In this document: piece after piece, positions 35,259-43,592 of the stretch
Numbering within the stretch: the first letter of the stretch is position 1
Layout of the letters: every line of letters begins with the position of its first letter
Assembly: GCF_900104145.1 (NCBI RefSeq)
Contig: NZ_FNLB01000001.1
Span: 372,001-436,000 of the forward strand
Origin: Pseudovibrio sp. Tun.PSC04-5.I4
GTDB lineage: Bacteria > Pseudomonadota > Alphaproteobacteria > Rhizobiales > Stappiaceae
Length of the DNA: 64,000 nucleotides
Direction of reading: 5' to 3'
The notes under the pieces: model-generated
Told to the model about the DNA's origin: nothing
Database searches by the model: none
What the model saw: only the letters and a program-made list of their open reading frames with translations
Translations under genes and position numbers: made by a program

Positions 35259-36203
35259 ATGTTTACAAGACGTACCGTAATCGGCACAATCGCAACTGCA
35301 GCCCTGCTTGCAACGAGCTCACTTGCTCTGGCACAGGACAAGATCTACATTCCGTTGATCTCCAAAGGCTTCCAGCACCAGTTCTGGCAAGCTGTTAAAG
35401 CTGGTGCCGATAAAGCAGCGGCTGAGTTTAACGTAGAAATCACTTTTGAAGGCCCGGACAGCGAAACCATGGTTGATCGTCAGATCGACATGCTGGCCGC
35501 AGCTTTGGCTAAAAAGCCAGCAGCGATTGGTTTTGCAGCGCTCGACAGTCAGGCAGCTATTCCGCTTCTGCGTCAGGCACATGCTGCTGGCATTCCAATC
35601 ATTGCGTTTGATAGTGGCGTAGAAAGCGAAATCCCGCTCTCCATCGCTGCAACAGATAATGCTGCTGCTGCCGGTCTTGCTGCTGAAGAAATGGCAGAGT
35701 TGATTGGCTCAACTGGTAAGGTTGCAATTGTTGCACACGATCAGACAAGCCGGACTGGCATTGACCGTCGTGATGGCTTCCTCAACCAGATGAAAGATTA
35801 CCCGAACATCGAAGTTGTGACTGTTCAGTACGGCGGCGGCGATCAGCTGAAATCTACTGAACTGACCAAAGCGATCCTGACTGCAAACCCAGACCTTAAA
35901 GGCATCTTCGGTACTAACGAAGGTTCTGCGATTGGTGTTGCAAACGGCGTTCGTGAAATGGGCGCAAAAGACATCGTAATCATCGGTTACGATTCTGGCC
36001 GTGCACAGACAGATGCTGTTCGCAGTGGCCTGATGGCTGGCGCGATCACTCAGAACCCGGTTGGTATCGGTTATGAAACTGTGAAAGCTGCTTACATGGC
36101 GTCACAGGGTAAAGAAGTTCCTACCAATATCGACACAGGCTTCTACTACTACGATGCATCTAACATTGATGATCCAGAAATCGCTGCAGTTCTTTACGAC
36201 TAA
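35259..36203 (+). CDS. periplasmic sugar-binding protein (RbsB family), probably for L-fucose
   Basis: A 314-residue protein with a twin-hydrophobic signal peptide (RRTVIGTIATAALLATSSLALAQ). The mature fold is the periplasmic-binding-protein-like I domain: IYIPLISKGFQHQFWQAVKAG, VDRQIDMLAAALAKKPAAIG, ALDSQAAIPLLRQAHAAGIP, IIAFDSGVES, VAIVAHDQTSRTGIDRRDGF, GIFGTNEGSAIGVANGV and VIIGYDSG. Its place at the end of the fucose locus implies L-fucose or a fucosyl sugar as ligand, which is an inference. A strong terminator follows. Confidence 0.92.
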   Translation: MFTRRTVIGTIATAALLATSSLALAQDKIYIPLISKGFQHQFWQAVKAGADKAAAEFNVEITFEGPDSETMVDRQIDMLAAALAKKPAAIGFAALDSQAAIPLLRQAHAAGIPIIAFDSGVESEIPLSIAATDNAAAAGLAAEEMAELIGSTGKVAIVAHDQTSRTGIDRRDGFLNQMKDYPNIEVVTVQYGGGDQLKSTELTKAILTANPDLKGIFGTNEGSAIGVANGVREMGAKDIVIIGYDSGRAQTDAVRSGLMAGAITQNPVGIGYETVKAAYMASQGKEVPTNIDTGFYYYDASNIDDPEIAAVLYD

Positions 36204-36222
36204 GACTTGCTTCAAGTTAAAG

Positions 36223-36253
36223 AAAGGCCTCCCGTTTTGGGGGGCCTTTTTGC
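36223..36253 (+). terminator. rho-independent terminator of the fucose ABC operon
   Basis: An 11-bp G/C-rich stem (36223-36233 with 36239-36249, one T-G pair), a 5-base loop, then TTTTTGC. It starts 20 bp after the binding-protein stop. Confidence 0.9.
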
Positions 36254-36460
36254 TTTAGGCGCGCTTAGAATATGGCCTCCGATTTTAAGAATAAAGTCGG
36301 CAAATTTGTCTCAATTCGCATACCACGGAGTAACCTTGTCCTAACTCTCAGGCCAGAATGAATACCGTTCACGTTACTTTACAGATTATATTACTCTCAG
36401 ATAAATGCGCCTTCTACATGATTGGAAGTGACGAGTTGACTGTATTTGAGGAGTTTTCGG

Positions 36461-37933
36461 ATGCCGCTTGGAAAGCCAGAGAATGACGGAAAGCCTGAAG
36501 GCGAAGACCTAACTTGGGCAAAGCGTATTTACCAAGAGCTGAATATGAAATTTCCGGATTCGAAGCAGCAAGCCGAACAATTCGTCGCCAGCGCTACGGC
36601 AAATCCCATAAGTGTTGCAGACAATAAAGCAATTGAATCCAGCCTGGCTCAGGTTGTAGCCGAAAGTAAAGCCGCTCATAAAACGGCAGATAGCCTACTG
36701 AAAAGCATGGTTACGTTGTTTACGCGTTTGGAGGAGGGTAACGAGCTACAGGGTACACTTACCGCATTAAAAGCGTACACAGGCGACACGCCAAAATACG
36801 GAATTGTCGGTCAGCTTGGGGCTGGTGGATTTACCAAAATCCTTGACGGTGCCATGCATGATAAGGAAACCGATGTAACTATTCGTGAAAAGGGCACGGC
36901 GTATTTCGACTTGTCCGTCTCTCCGGCATTCCGCCAAGCTTTGGAAAAAATCTATGACTCTCCAGAGCTTCAGGAAAAAGTGAAAGACATCATTGATATT
37001 GAATACTTGCACTCCTTTAAGTTTGGAGCCCCGAGAAATGCTCAGCCTGGTAGCGATGCACCGAAGGAGCTGAAACTTTATACCTACCGAAATGAGAATA
37101 CCGAAAACGCCTCGGAAAACCCGGAGCTTTATGGGCCAGTTCCAACCGATACAGATCAGGTAGATGCTCCTCCTTTAAAAAACGATGCTTTGGCGGGTGG
37201 CAGCCTGACAGCGAACCAAAGAAACTATCGCAAAAAAAAGGAGGGTGGAGACGGGTCCTGGGCATCGGCTGCGGATCTGGAAGCCAACAAACGCCTTACA
37301 GAACGAGAGATTGCGTTTGCAAGAACAAACCCGCGCAACAGACCAGATAGAGAAGACTATCAGTTCAAAGAGGGTGGCCCAGTCAAACAAGGGGAAATGC
37401 CCAAGGACAAGGTCATTGTTGAGCACCAACCCGGATTCTCGGTTTGGGATGTGAAAGAAGATACCGGATTTGCGAAGGATGCAGAATTGCACAACCGCCC
37501 GACTGTGGCAGCGCCTTCTGGCACAACGGATCGCTTCCTGACGGGTATTCGCCTGTTGGGTGCGGGTATTAAGAAGGATCTGGGTCTTGATGGCGAGAAC
37601 GCAGATACCCAAGTGAAGGAATTAGGCAGATGGCTGGCAACAGGATACCTAGTCGGGGATGAGCACCACTCCGCGGTTGAGGTCAATCTTGGAGCTGCAA
37701 ACCATGGGCTCAAACCTCAGTGGGGAAATGACCTTTATACGGAACCGTTCTCCGAGCCGATCAAAGGCAAAGGCTTTGAGATTTCCAGTGAAGACGTTCT
37801 TGAAACACTCGAGGAGAAACTGGAAACAGTGGAGACAGATTCTCTTGACCGCGACGCCTACCACTTTGATCTGCAAGGCGGTTCCAAAGGGACGGTTACC
37901 CCGGATGGCCGCGTCAAACCGAGTAGTCGATAG
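36461..37933 (+). CDS. large protein of unknown function
   Basis: A 490-residue protein that I do not recognise. ATG 36461 has AGGAG at a 7-base distance. The longer frame from TTG 36446 overlaps that site and is unlikely. It is hydrophilic throughout, with no signal peptide or membrane span. The part to ~195 is mostly helical (KAAHKTADSLLKSMVTLFTRLEE) and carries a Gly-rich turn, YGIVGQLGAGGFTKIL. The middle (~210-330) is low-complexity, rich in N, E, K and P (TYRNENTENASENPELYG). The last ~130 residues look folded again (FLTGIRLLGAGIKKDL, RWLATGYLVGDEHHSAVEVN) and very acidic near the end. The modular layout with a disordered centre would suit a secreted effector. That is a guess. Confidence 0.6.
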   Translation: MPLGKPENDGKPEGEDLTWAKRIYQELNMKFPDSKQQAEQFVASATANPISVADNKAIESSLAQVVAESKAAHKTADSLLKSMVTLFTRLEEGNELQGTLTALKAYTGDTPKYGIVGQLGAGGFTKILDGAMHDKETDVTIREKGTAYFDLSVSPAFRQALEKIYDSPELQEKVKDIIDIEYLHSFKFGAPRNAQPGSDAPKELKLYTYRNENTENASENPELYGPVPTDTDQVDAPPLKNDALAGGSLTANQRNYRKKKEGGDGSWASAADLEANKRLTEREIAFARTNPRNRPDREDYQFKEGGPVKQGEMPKDKVIVEHQPGFSVWDVKEDTGFAKDAELHNRPTVAAPSGTTDRFLTGIRLLGAGIKKDLGLDGENADTQVKELGRWLATGYLVGDEHHSAVEVNLGAANHGLKPQWGNDLYTEPFSEPIKGKGFEISSEDVLETLEEKLETVETDSLDRDAYHFDLQGGSKGTVTPDGRVKPSSR

Positions 37934-38048
37934 TCGACTGGCTGTACTCCATGATTGTTTCGTTCGCTGAGGCAACTGAATGCAGACTAACGCGCTGAAT
38001 TCCGCTAATAGTGCAGGGATATGACCATATCAGGCGCGTTAAACAAAA

Positions 38049-38885
38049 ATGATTATCTGGAAGTTGGAGCCAAAGTCCGAGAGCCTTTCGCACTCCATTG
38101 AGTGCTATTGGTTTTTGGAAAAGCAGCAGGGCGGCCAAGCGAACAGCTTCCCGAAACTTTACCCTGACCCCAACGCACACATGATCGTAGCTTCCCCGCA
38201 TGAGGCGTACCATTACGAGGCTGCGGGACACACGTTTCGCGGGCAGGGGACACACTGGTTGTTGCCACACAGCCAAACCTACAAAATGGACCATACGCAC
38301 ACCAGCGCTTTGCTCGGCATTAAATTTCGGGTGGGCGCTTTATATGCGTTGCAGCCACTGCAAAACCAACCAATGCTGGATAACATTGTTGATATTAATT
38401 TTGCCTCACTGTTTCAAACGAGCGAGCAAAGCGAACTTGAATTACTGAAAAGCGCCCAACTCAACCCCGAGCAATGCCGCGATCATCTTGATGAGCTGCT
38501 ACAGCCATGGACTGCGCTTGCCAAGCAAGACAAACACAGCGCTCTTATCAAGCGGGCCCTCACTCTGCTGCCTGATCATCCCATCTCGGAATTGGGAGAC
38601 AGGTTGAGTTGTACGCAGCGCACCTTGGAGCGTAATTTTCTCCGTGTCACCGGTCTCACCTTGAAGCAGTGCCAGTCCATGAACAAATTGGAGGCCTTGC
38701 TTGAGCACCTTTACCAGCAGGGGCAAGGAGAAATTGATTGGGCAGATGTTGCTTTTGAATTTGGCTTTAGTGATCAACCCCATCTCATCCGGTATCTCAA
38801 GGCAGCAATTGGAGAAACGCCCGGTGATTATGCAAGACTAAGAGACCTAACCATTGATGTTTATGGTGGTATCGATCCACTTTAA
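38049..38885 (+). CDS. AraC family transcriptional regulator
   Basis: A 278-residue regulator. The C-terminal ~100 residues form two helix-turn-helix motifs: ISELGDRLSCTQRTLERNFLRVTGLTLKQ and DWADVAFEFGFSDQPHLIRYLKAAIGETPGDY. The N-terminal domain is of the DUF6597 kind (IECYWFLEKQQGG, HMIVASPHEAYHYEA, SQTYKMDHTHTSALLGIKFRVGA), common in AraC proteins of unknown ligand. ATG 38049 is the only start near the domain. It lies between an unknown protein and an acetyltransferase on the same strand, and its target is unclear. Confidence 0.9.
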   Translation: MIIWKLEPKSESLSHSIECYWFLEKQQGGQANSFPKLYPDPNAHMIVASPHEAYHYEAAGHTFRGQGTHWLLPHSQTYKMDHTHTSALLGIKFRVGALYALQPLQNQPMLDNIVDINFASLFQTSEQSELELLKSAQLNPEQCRDHLDELLQPWTALAKQDKHSALIKRALTLLPDHPISELGDRLSCTQRTLERNFLRVTGLTLKQCQSMNKLEALLEHLYQQGQGEIDWADVAFEFGFSDQPHLIRYLKAAIGETPGDYARLRDLTIDVYGGIDPL

Positions 38886-38997
38886 AATTGTCGGATTTGT
38901 TCAATCCAGATTGCTTGAAACTTCTTAGTATCTGTTTCCAGAGATGAGGTGTCGCCACAAGGCTGCACCCGACAGATCAAGAAAAAGAAGCAAAGCA

Positions 38998-39438
38998 TTG
39001 AACACTGAAATTCGACATTACGAAGAACAAGACCTGCACGATTTGCTCACCGCATGGGAGAAGGCATCAAGGATCGCCCATCCCTTTATGAGTGAGGCGT
39101 TTTTTGAAAAAGAACGCGAGAACATCCCAAACCTTTACCTTCCCAACGCCGACACTTGGGTTGCGGTTGTTGACGGTAAAGTGGTTGGCTTTATTGCTCT
39201 GCTTGGCAATGAAGTTGGCGGTTTATTTCTGGACCCGGATTTCCATGGACGGCGCATCGGCAAAGCCCTGATGGATAAGGCACAGGAGCTGCATGGAGAC
39301 CTTGAGGTCGATGTTCTAAAAGACAACGTGATCGGGCGGAAATTCTACGATCTCTATGGCTTTCAGTTTGTAAAAGAATTTCTGTTTGAAGGAACTGGAG
39401 ACCACCTGCTGCTGAAACTGGCCTTCAAAGCCTCATAG
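38998..39438 (+). CDS. GNAT-family N-acetyltransferase (YjaB-like)
   Basis: A 146-residue acetyltransferase counted from TTG 38998. An ATG at 38944 would add 18 basic residues unlike the family. Features are IRHYEEQDLHDLLTAWEKAS, the strand WVAVVDGKVVGFIAL, LFLDPDFHGRRIGKALM with the acetyl-CoA loop (R-R-I-G-K-A), and VLKDNVIGRKFYDLYGF. The L-P-N-A-D-T-W-V pattern resembles E. coli YjaB. The acceptor is unknown. Confidence 0.8.
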   Translation: MNTEIRHYEEQDLHDLLTAWEKASRIAHPFMSEAFFEKERENIPNLYLPNADTWVAVVDGKVVGFIALLGNEVGGLFLDPDFHGRRIGKALMDKAQELHGDLEVDVLKDNVIGRKFYDLYGFQFVKEFLFEGTGDHLLLKLAFKAS

Positions 39439-39962
39439 CGATTGTGGTTCTGTGACCCTTCCACCCAAACGGGATTGGTCGCAGAACTCTCCTCTTATGA
39501 AGCCAGCTATAATCCCTCCAATCTTGCTCCCCTTTGACAGCGGCAAATTACTCCCACGAGTATGTGAACACTCTCAAGCAATTCGCAACCGGAGCACTAG
39601 AATGTCGATGGCTGAACCCTTGGCTAAGCTTTGGGAAAAACTTGATAACCCAGCGGTTGAGGATCACGTGTTCAACTCACCAAACCTTAAACCGTGACTT
39701 CAGAGCGTGCCGGTTGCAAACGAAACGATCAGAGTTGGAAACCACCTAAACTTTGTGGCACAACCCACGTCTGATCATGGTGGTCTCCTGTTGTTGGCAT
39801 CAGGCTAGTTTCATGAGCTAAATCAAGTTAGACAACCAAACCTGAGCCAGCTCTCCCTGACTATTGATATTGAAGGGAAGAACACCGGTATGAATAGGTT
39901 GCGTTCTTCAATTCTTTTAGACTTAATGAAAGTGAACCCTCTTGGTTGGAGGCGTAACACTA
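39439..39962. other. gap without a recognisable gene
   Basis: Two overlapping plus-strand frames exist (39452-39697 and 39534-39749) but have no family signature, no good ribosome site and mutually exclusive frames. The stretch may be a decayed gene. The last 60 bp carry the SDR ribosome site (GGAGG, 39948-39952). Confidence 0.4.
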
Positions 39963-40730
39963 ATGTACTCACCAAAAGCAATTCTCATCACTGGTGCTAG
40001 TTCGGGTTTGGGCAGGGCAATTGCCTTGGTTTATGCGCGTGACGGCGTAACGCTTTGCCTGACAGGCCGCAATAAAAGGCGGTTGCTGAAAACGGTAAGT
40101 GAAGTCGAACAACAAGGCGCTCATGTGCTTTGGAGAACGTTGGATATTGCTGATCAGGCCCAGGTCCATGGTTGGGTTGCGGAAATTGAAAAATCGATTT
40201 CGTTAGATCTGGTAATCTCCAATGCAGGCATCACTGGGTCCCACAGCATGGATGGCACTCTTGAATCGGCAGAAACAGCGCATGGTCAGATTTCCACTAA
40301 TCTAGGTGGCACCATCAATTTGCTGACAGCTGTCGCACCGTATATGCAAAAGCGGAAAAGAGGACGAATTGCCCTAATTAGTTCGCTTGCCGGGATGCAA
40401 CCTTTATCAGATGGCCCTGCATATGGTGCCTCCAAAGCCGGTATCATAGCTTATGGAGAAGCAATGCGGGATTATCTGCACGAGTGGGGTGTATTCGTTT
40501 CTGTCATATGTCCCGGTTACATCCGCACGCCTATGGCGGATCAGTTCAAAAGTTGGCGCCCATTTGAGTTTTCTGCAGAAAAGGCGGCAAAAACTATTCA
40601 AAGATCCATCGATCGGAAAACCGCATTCTTTCCTTTCCCATGGCAACTGGCTTTGAGTATTCGTATTGGCCGAATGCTGCCGTGGAAATTACGTCGACAA
40701 GCAAATCAACGTTTTAATTATGACCGATAG
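39963..40730 (+). CDS. short-chain dehydrogenase/reductase (SDR)
   Basis: A 255-residue classical SDR. The cofactor motif is TGASSGLGRAIALVYARDG (TGxxxGxG), followed by LDIADQAQV, the NAG motif LVISNAGITG, catalytic Ser in ALISSLAGMQ, Tyr and Lys in YGASKAGIIAYGEAMRD, and VICPGYIRTPMAD. The Arg after the Tyr-x3-Gly/Arg position 'TGRNKRRL' favours NADP. The C-terminal ~50 residues (FPFPWQLALSIRIGRMLPWKLRR) are basic and hydrophobic, as in membrane-associated SDRs. I chose ATG 39963, as an earlier TTG (39942) overlaps the ribosome site. The substrate is unknown. Confidence 0.88.
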   Translation: MYSPKAILITGASSGLGRAIALVYARDGVTLCLTGRNKRRLLKTVSEVEQQGAHVLWRTLDIADQAQVHGWVAEIEKSISLDLVISNAGITGSHSMDGTLESAETAHGQISTNLGGTINLLTAVAPYMQKRKRGRIALISSLAGMQPLSDGPAYGASKAGIIAYGEAMRDYLHEWGVFVSVICPGYIRTPMADQFKSWRPFEFSAEKAAKTIQRSIDRKTAFFPFPWQLALSIRIGRMLPWKLRRQANQRFNYDR

Positions 40731-40749
40731 GATGCTTACACTGCTGGTT

Positions 40750-40920
40750 GTTAGGTAGACCTAACTCCAATCGTTATGCTTTCGACTTCTTGCATGATTT
40801 TCAACGAATAAAGCCTCTAAATTTATAGGTTGAATGGATCTGTAGGTGGTTTGAGGTTCCACGCTCTAACCGAAACTGAAATCGCATTGCACGAACCGCA
40901 AGCGAATTCCAATTTCGGTT
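40750..40920. other. two inverted repeats in a convergent gap
   Basis: GTTAGGT-AG-ACCTAAC (40750-40765) is a tight perfect palindrome, and AACCGAAA (40868-40875) with TTTCGGTT (40913-40920) is a second, wider one. They lie between the convergent SDR and SRPBCC genes and lack T-runs. They may assist termination or bind a protein. Confidence 0.35.
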
Positions 40921-40959
40921 TACTCAATTCACCTCAAGAAATTACCGTTTGACTAGATG

Positions 40960-41466
40960 CTATGCCTGCGTTGTGGCCTGAAGGTCTGCCAGCAGTTCTT
41001 CCAGCAAGCCCATGCCAGCGTTCCAGCCTTTGTTCATGCCGCCTATGGCAGCTTCAAAGCAGGCAATTTCTGCTTCTGTGGCTTCGTGTGGCACCCAGGT
41101 CAGGCGCATTTTTGTCTGGTCGGCTTCTTGTTCAAAGGTGACGGTGGTCAGCAGAACACGTGGCCAGTCTGTCATCATTGGACTGGCGATAATTTTCCAA
41201 TCCGCATCGGATGTTGCGTGTAGCCACACCAGCTTTGAAGGTTTGGAAACTTCGGTGTATTCCACGCGCTGGTAGTTGGAATTATCGCCCCATTTCATTT
41301 CGTGGAGCCAGAGACCACCTTGCTTCACATCCAGCTTATGAACGATGCTTTCCACGTTGGGCCCATACCAGCGCGAGACCAGATCTGCCTCAGTCCATGT
41401 GCGCCAAACCAGCTCACGTGGGGCATTAAATGTCCGTTCCAGTACATAGGTTGGTAGTTCACTCAT
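40960..41466 (-). CDS. SRPBCC/AHSA1-domain protein
   Basis: A 168-residue START-like ligand-binding protein of the AHSA1 family. Blocks are YVLERTFNAPRELVWRTWTE, WYGPNVESIVHKLDVKQGG, RVEYTEVSKPSKLVWLHAT, TTVTFEQEADQTKMRLTWVP and the terminal amphipathic helix with GGMNKGWNAGM. ATG 41466 has GAGGAGGGA at proper spacing, and ATG 41472 is too close. It follows the ArsR gene by 13 bp. ArsR-AHSA1 pairs are common and their ligand is unknown. Confidence 0.88.
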   Translation of the reverse strand: MSELPTYVLERTFNAPRELVWRTWTEADLVSRWYGPNVESIVHKLDVKQGGLWLHEMKWGDNSNYQRVEYTEVSKPSKLVWLHATSDADWKIIASPMMTDWPRVLLTTVTFEQEADQTKMRLTWVPHEATEAEIACFEAAIGGMNKGWNAGMGLLEELLADLQATTQA

Positions 41467-41479
41467 TCCCATTCCCTCC

Positions 41480-41833
41480 TCAACGTTCAGATCGCTTCAA
41501 GTCTTCCAAAAGGTCATCCAGTTGGTCAAAACTCGATGACCAGAATTTGCTGAACTCCTCCAGCCATTGAACAGCAGCCTGCAGGGGCGCGGCTTTGAGC
41601 CGTGCCGGACGACGCTGCTTGTCGACATTCCTCTCAACCAACCCAGCCCGTTCCAACACCTTCAAATGTTTTGAAACGGCTGGTTGGCTCATCTGAAATG
41701 GCTCTGCCAGCTCATTCACGGATGCCTCCCCATTCGCCAAACGCGTGAGAATTGCGCGGCGCGTTGGATCCGCCAGTGCAGCAAACACGGCATCAAGATT
41801 TTCAGGTTGGGCGGTGTGGTTGATCTCTTGCAT
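41480..41833 (-). CDS. ArsR family regulator
   Basis: A 117-residue winged-helix repressor. It has VFAALADPTRRAILTRLANGEAS, then the recognition helix FQMSQPAVSKHLKVLERAGLVER and VDKQRRPARLKAAPL. It lacks the metal-binding ELCVCDL motif, so it is of the non-metal type usually paired with AHSA1 proteins. Starts at 41857 or 41833 are both possible. I prefer 41833 because a palindrome (41832-41847) covers the sequence just upstream. It is transcribed with the AHSA1 gene. Confidence 0.88.
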   Translation of the reverse strand: MQEINHTAQPENLDAVFAALADPTRRAILTRLANGEASVNELAEPFQMSQPAVSKHLKVLERAGLVERNVDKQRRPARLKAAPLQAAVQWLEEFSKFWSSSFDQLDDLLEDLKRSER

Positions 41834-41847
41834 AACCACATGGTTAT
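41832..41847. promoter_or_regulatory. ArsR operator candidate at its own start
   Basis: ATAACCA-CA-TGGTTAT is a palindrome with perfect 7-bp arms that overlaps the ArsR start codon and is followed by TATATATTC. Such a place suits autorepression. Confidence 0.6.
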
Positions 41848-41968
41848 ATATATTCATGAATGGGTCAAGCAGAAAGTGACGTAACGGACTTTTACAGTGC
41901 ACTCAGCAAAAAGCCCTGCCTCCAATCAAGGAAACAGGGCTCTCGAATTCATGTAGAGAATAGATGGC

Positions 41969-42799
41969 TTAGCCGAGTTCTTCACTGCGTTTGCGGGCAG
42001 CTGCAACGGTACGTGAAAGCAACGGACGCAAGCCGTCTTCTTCACTCATCAACACATCCAGCGCTGCGGCTGTGGTGCCATTGGGTGAGGTGACGTTAAT
42101 GCGCAGCTGTGATGGGCTGTCATGGGAATCCTCAGCAAGTTGGCCTGCTCCGCCAACGGTGGCCTTTGCCAATTGCATGGCAAGCTCTTCCGGCAACCCC
42201 TGCGCTGCACCCGCTTGTGCCAGAGCCTCAATCAGATGGAAGACATAGGCCGGACCAGACCCGGAAACCGCCGTCACCGCATCCATCTGGGCTTCTTCTT
42301 CCAAAATAACGGTTTGTCCAACGGCCTGAAGCAGCTCCTGCGCCATGCCAAGATTACCAGCAGAACAATGGCTATTGGGGATGAGGGCTGTGATGCCCCG
42401 GCCAATAGCCGCCGGAGTATTTGGCATCGCGCGGACAACGCGGGACCCTGCACCCACAAAACTTTCCAAAGCGGCCAGTGTCGTGCCGGCAGCAATTGAA
42501 ACGAAAACAGTCTCACCGCCGCCAAGCGCAACAACTTGAGGTGTGGCATCGCCCATCATTTGCGGTTTGACCGCAAGAATGCAAACCGCCGGATTTGATG
42601 GAAGCTTTTTGTTGAGGGATAATCCGTGATCCACCAAGCCATTAAGCCATTTGGATGGGTAAGGATCAATCACAGAAACGGAGGCAGGCAGAACACCAGC
42701 ATCCAGCCAGCCCTGCAACATGGCGGAGCCCATCTTTCCGCACCCCAGCAAAACAAGGCCGGATGCATTGATCTGTTTGATTTGTGGCGACTTATCCAT
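41969..42799 (-). CDS. pyrroline-carboxylate reductase (ProC family)
   Basis: A 276-residue ProC-type reductase. The Rossmann start is VLLGCGKMGSAMLQGWLDAG, then CILAVKPQMM, VVRAMPNTPAAIGRGITAL, DAVTAVSGSGPAYVFHLIEAL (substrate site), MQLAKATVGGAGQLAEDS and LRINVTSPNGTTAAALDVL. All ProC hallmarks are kept, so delta1-pyrroline-5-carboxylate reduction is the default call. It lies in a catabolic cluster with a racemase, a muconate-type enolase and a D-amino acid oxidase. A role on a pyrroline made from an imino acid (for example pyrroline-2-carboxylate) is therefore a real alternative. It abuts the racemase gene by one base. Confidence 0.85.
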   Translation of the reverse strand: MDKSPQIKQINASGLVLLGCGKMGSAMLQGWLDAGVLPASVSVIDPYPSKWLNGLVDHGLSLNKKLPSNPAVCILAVKPQMMGDATPQVVALGGGETVFVSIAAGTTLAALESFVGAGSRVVRAMPNTPAAIGRGITALIPNSHCSAGNLGMAQELLQAVGQTVILEEEAQMDAVTAVSGSGPAYVFHLIEALAQAGAAQGLPEELAMQLAKATVGGAGQLAEDSHDSPSQLRINVTSPNGTTAAALDVLMSEEDGLRPLLSRTVAAARKRSEELG

Positions 42800-43563
42800 C
42801 AGGTCTTCCTGTAGGTGGCAAGGTTCAATCGTGGGTCATCCAGTTCCAGCGGAAACTTTTGCGGAACAAGACCGGATTGGAACCAGTTAACAAACGTATA
42901 GATGGAATAAACCGGCAATCCAGTCAATTTACGAATGTCATTTGCATAAGGCACCATATTGGTACATTCGAGCACGATTGCGCCAATGCCTTCGTTTTTG
43001 GTTACCAACTCAGCGGCGGCATCCAACAGGTCCAGACGCGCGCTTTCAAAATCGATGCAGTCGTAATCATCCAGCACTTCGCGGGTGAAGTTGCGCAGGC
43101 CATCTGTGCCCACAACCACCGTATCTTCCGGTGCGCCTGCCGCTTTCAAGTGCTCTTTGCTCAAGGTCTCCTTGGAAATGGTGATAACACCCACACGTTT
43201 TCCGTCCGGCAATAACTGCTGAACCATGGGAATTTGCATCAAGGAGGATGTCGCAACCGGAACGCCCAGTGCGTTCTTTACCTGATCCTGAATCAGCGCC
43301 AGAAATCCGCAGTTGGTGGTGATGCCATCGCAGCCTGTGCGAACCAGCTCCCGTCCTGCGTCAATAAACAGGTCCACCAGCTCACGCGGGTCATTGCGGA
43401 CAACTTTGTTGGGCGTCGCGCCGCGGACCACGCGGTAGTGAACGGGAAACCTCCAAGTTTGCGCATTGCCGATATCACCATAAATACGCGGAAATTTGGT
43501 TTCCAGCATGAGAATACCAACTGAGGCACCAAATACAATCTTGCCTCCATACTCAACGGACAT
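42799..43563 (-). CDS. aspartate/glutamate racemase family protein
   Basis: A 254-residue member of the Asp/Glu/hydantoin racemase superfamily. Both catalytic cysteine regions are present: GCDGITTNCGFLALIQ (~90) and IVLECTNMVPYAND (~200). Other features are VPVATSSLMQIPMVQQLLP and VGVITISKETLSKEHL. The N terminus (KIVFGASVGILMLETKFPRIYGDIGN) is typical of a broad uncharacterised branch. It may racemise an amino acid so that the D-form feeds the DadA-like oxidase encoded in the opposite arm. It is co-transcribed with the ProC-like gene. Confidence 0.82.
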   Translation of the reverse strand: MSVEYGGKIVFGASVGILMLETKFPRIYGDIGNAQTWRFPVHYRVVRGATPNKVVRNDPRELVDLFIDAGRELVRTGCDGITTNCGFLALIQDQVKNALGVPVATSSLMQIPMVQQLLPDGKRVGVITISKETLSKEHLKAAGAPEDTVVVGTDGLRNFTREVLDDYDCIDFESARLDLLDAAAELVTKNEGIGAIVLECTNMVPYANDIRKLTGLPVYSIYTFVNWFQSGLVPQKFPLELDDPRLNLATYRKT

Positions 43564-43592
43564 ATTTCAAAACCTCATTTAAAATCAGGATA

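Noticed and set aside
39452..39749. Two short plus-strand frames between the GNAT and SDR genes
   Set aside because: They overlap in different frames and show no family motif or ribosome site. Kept only as a gap note.
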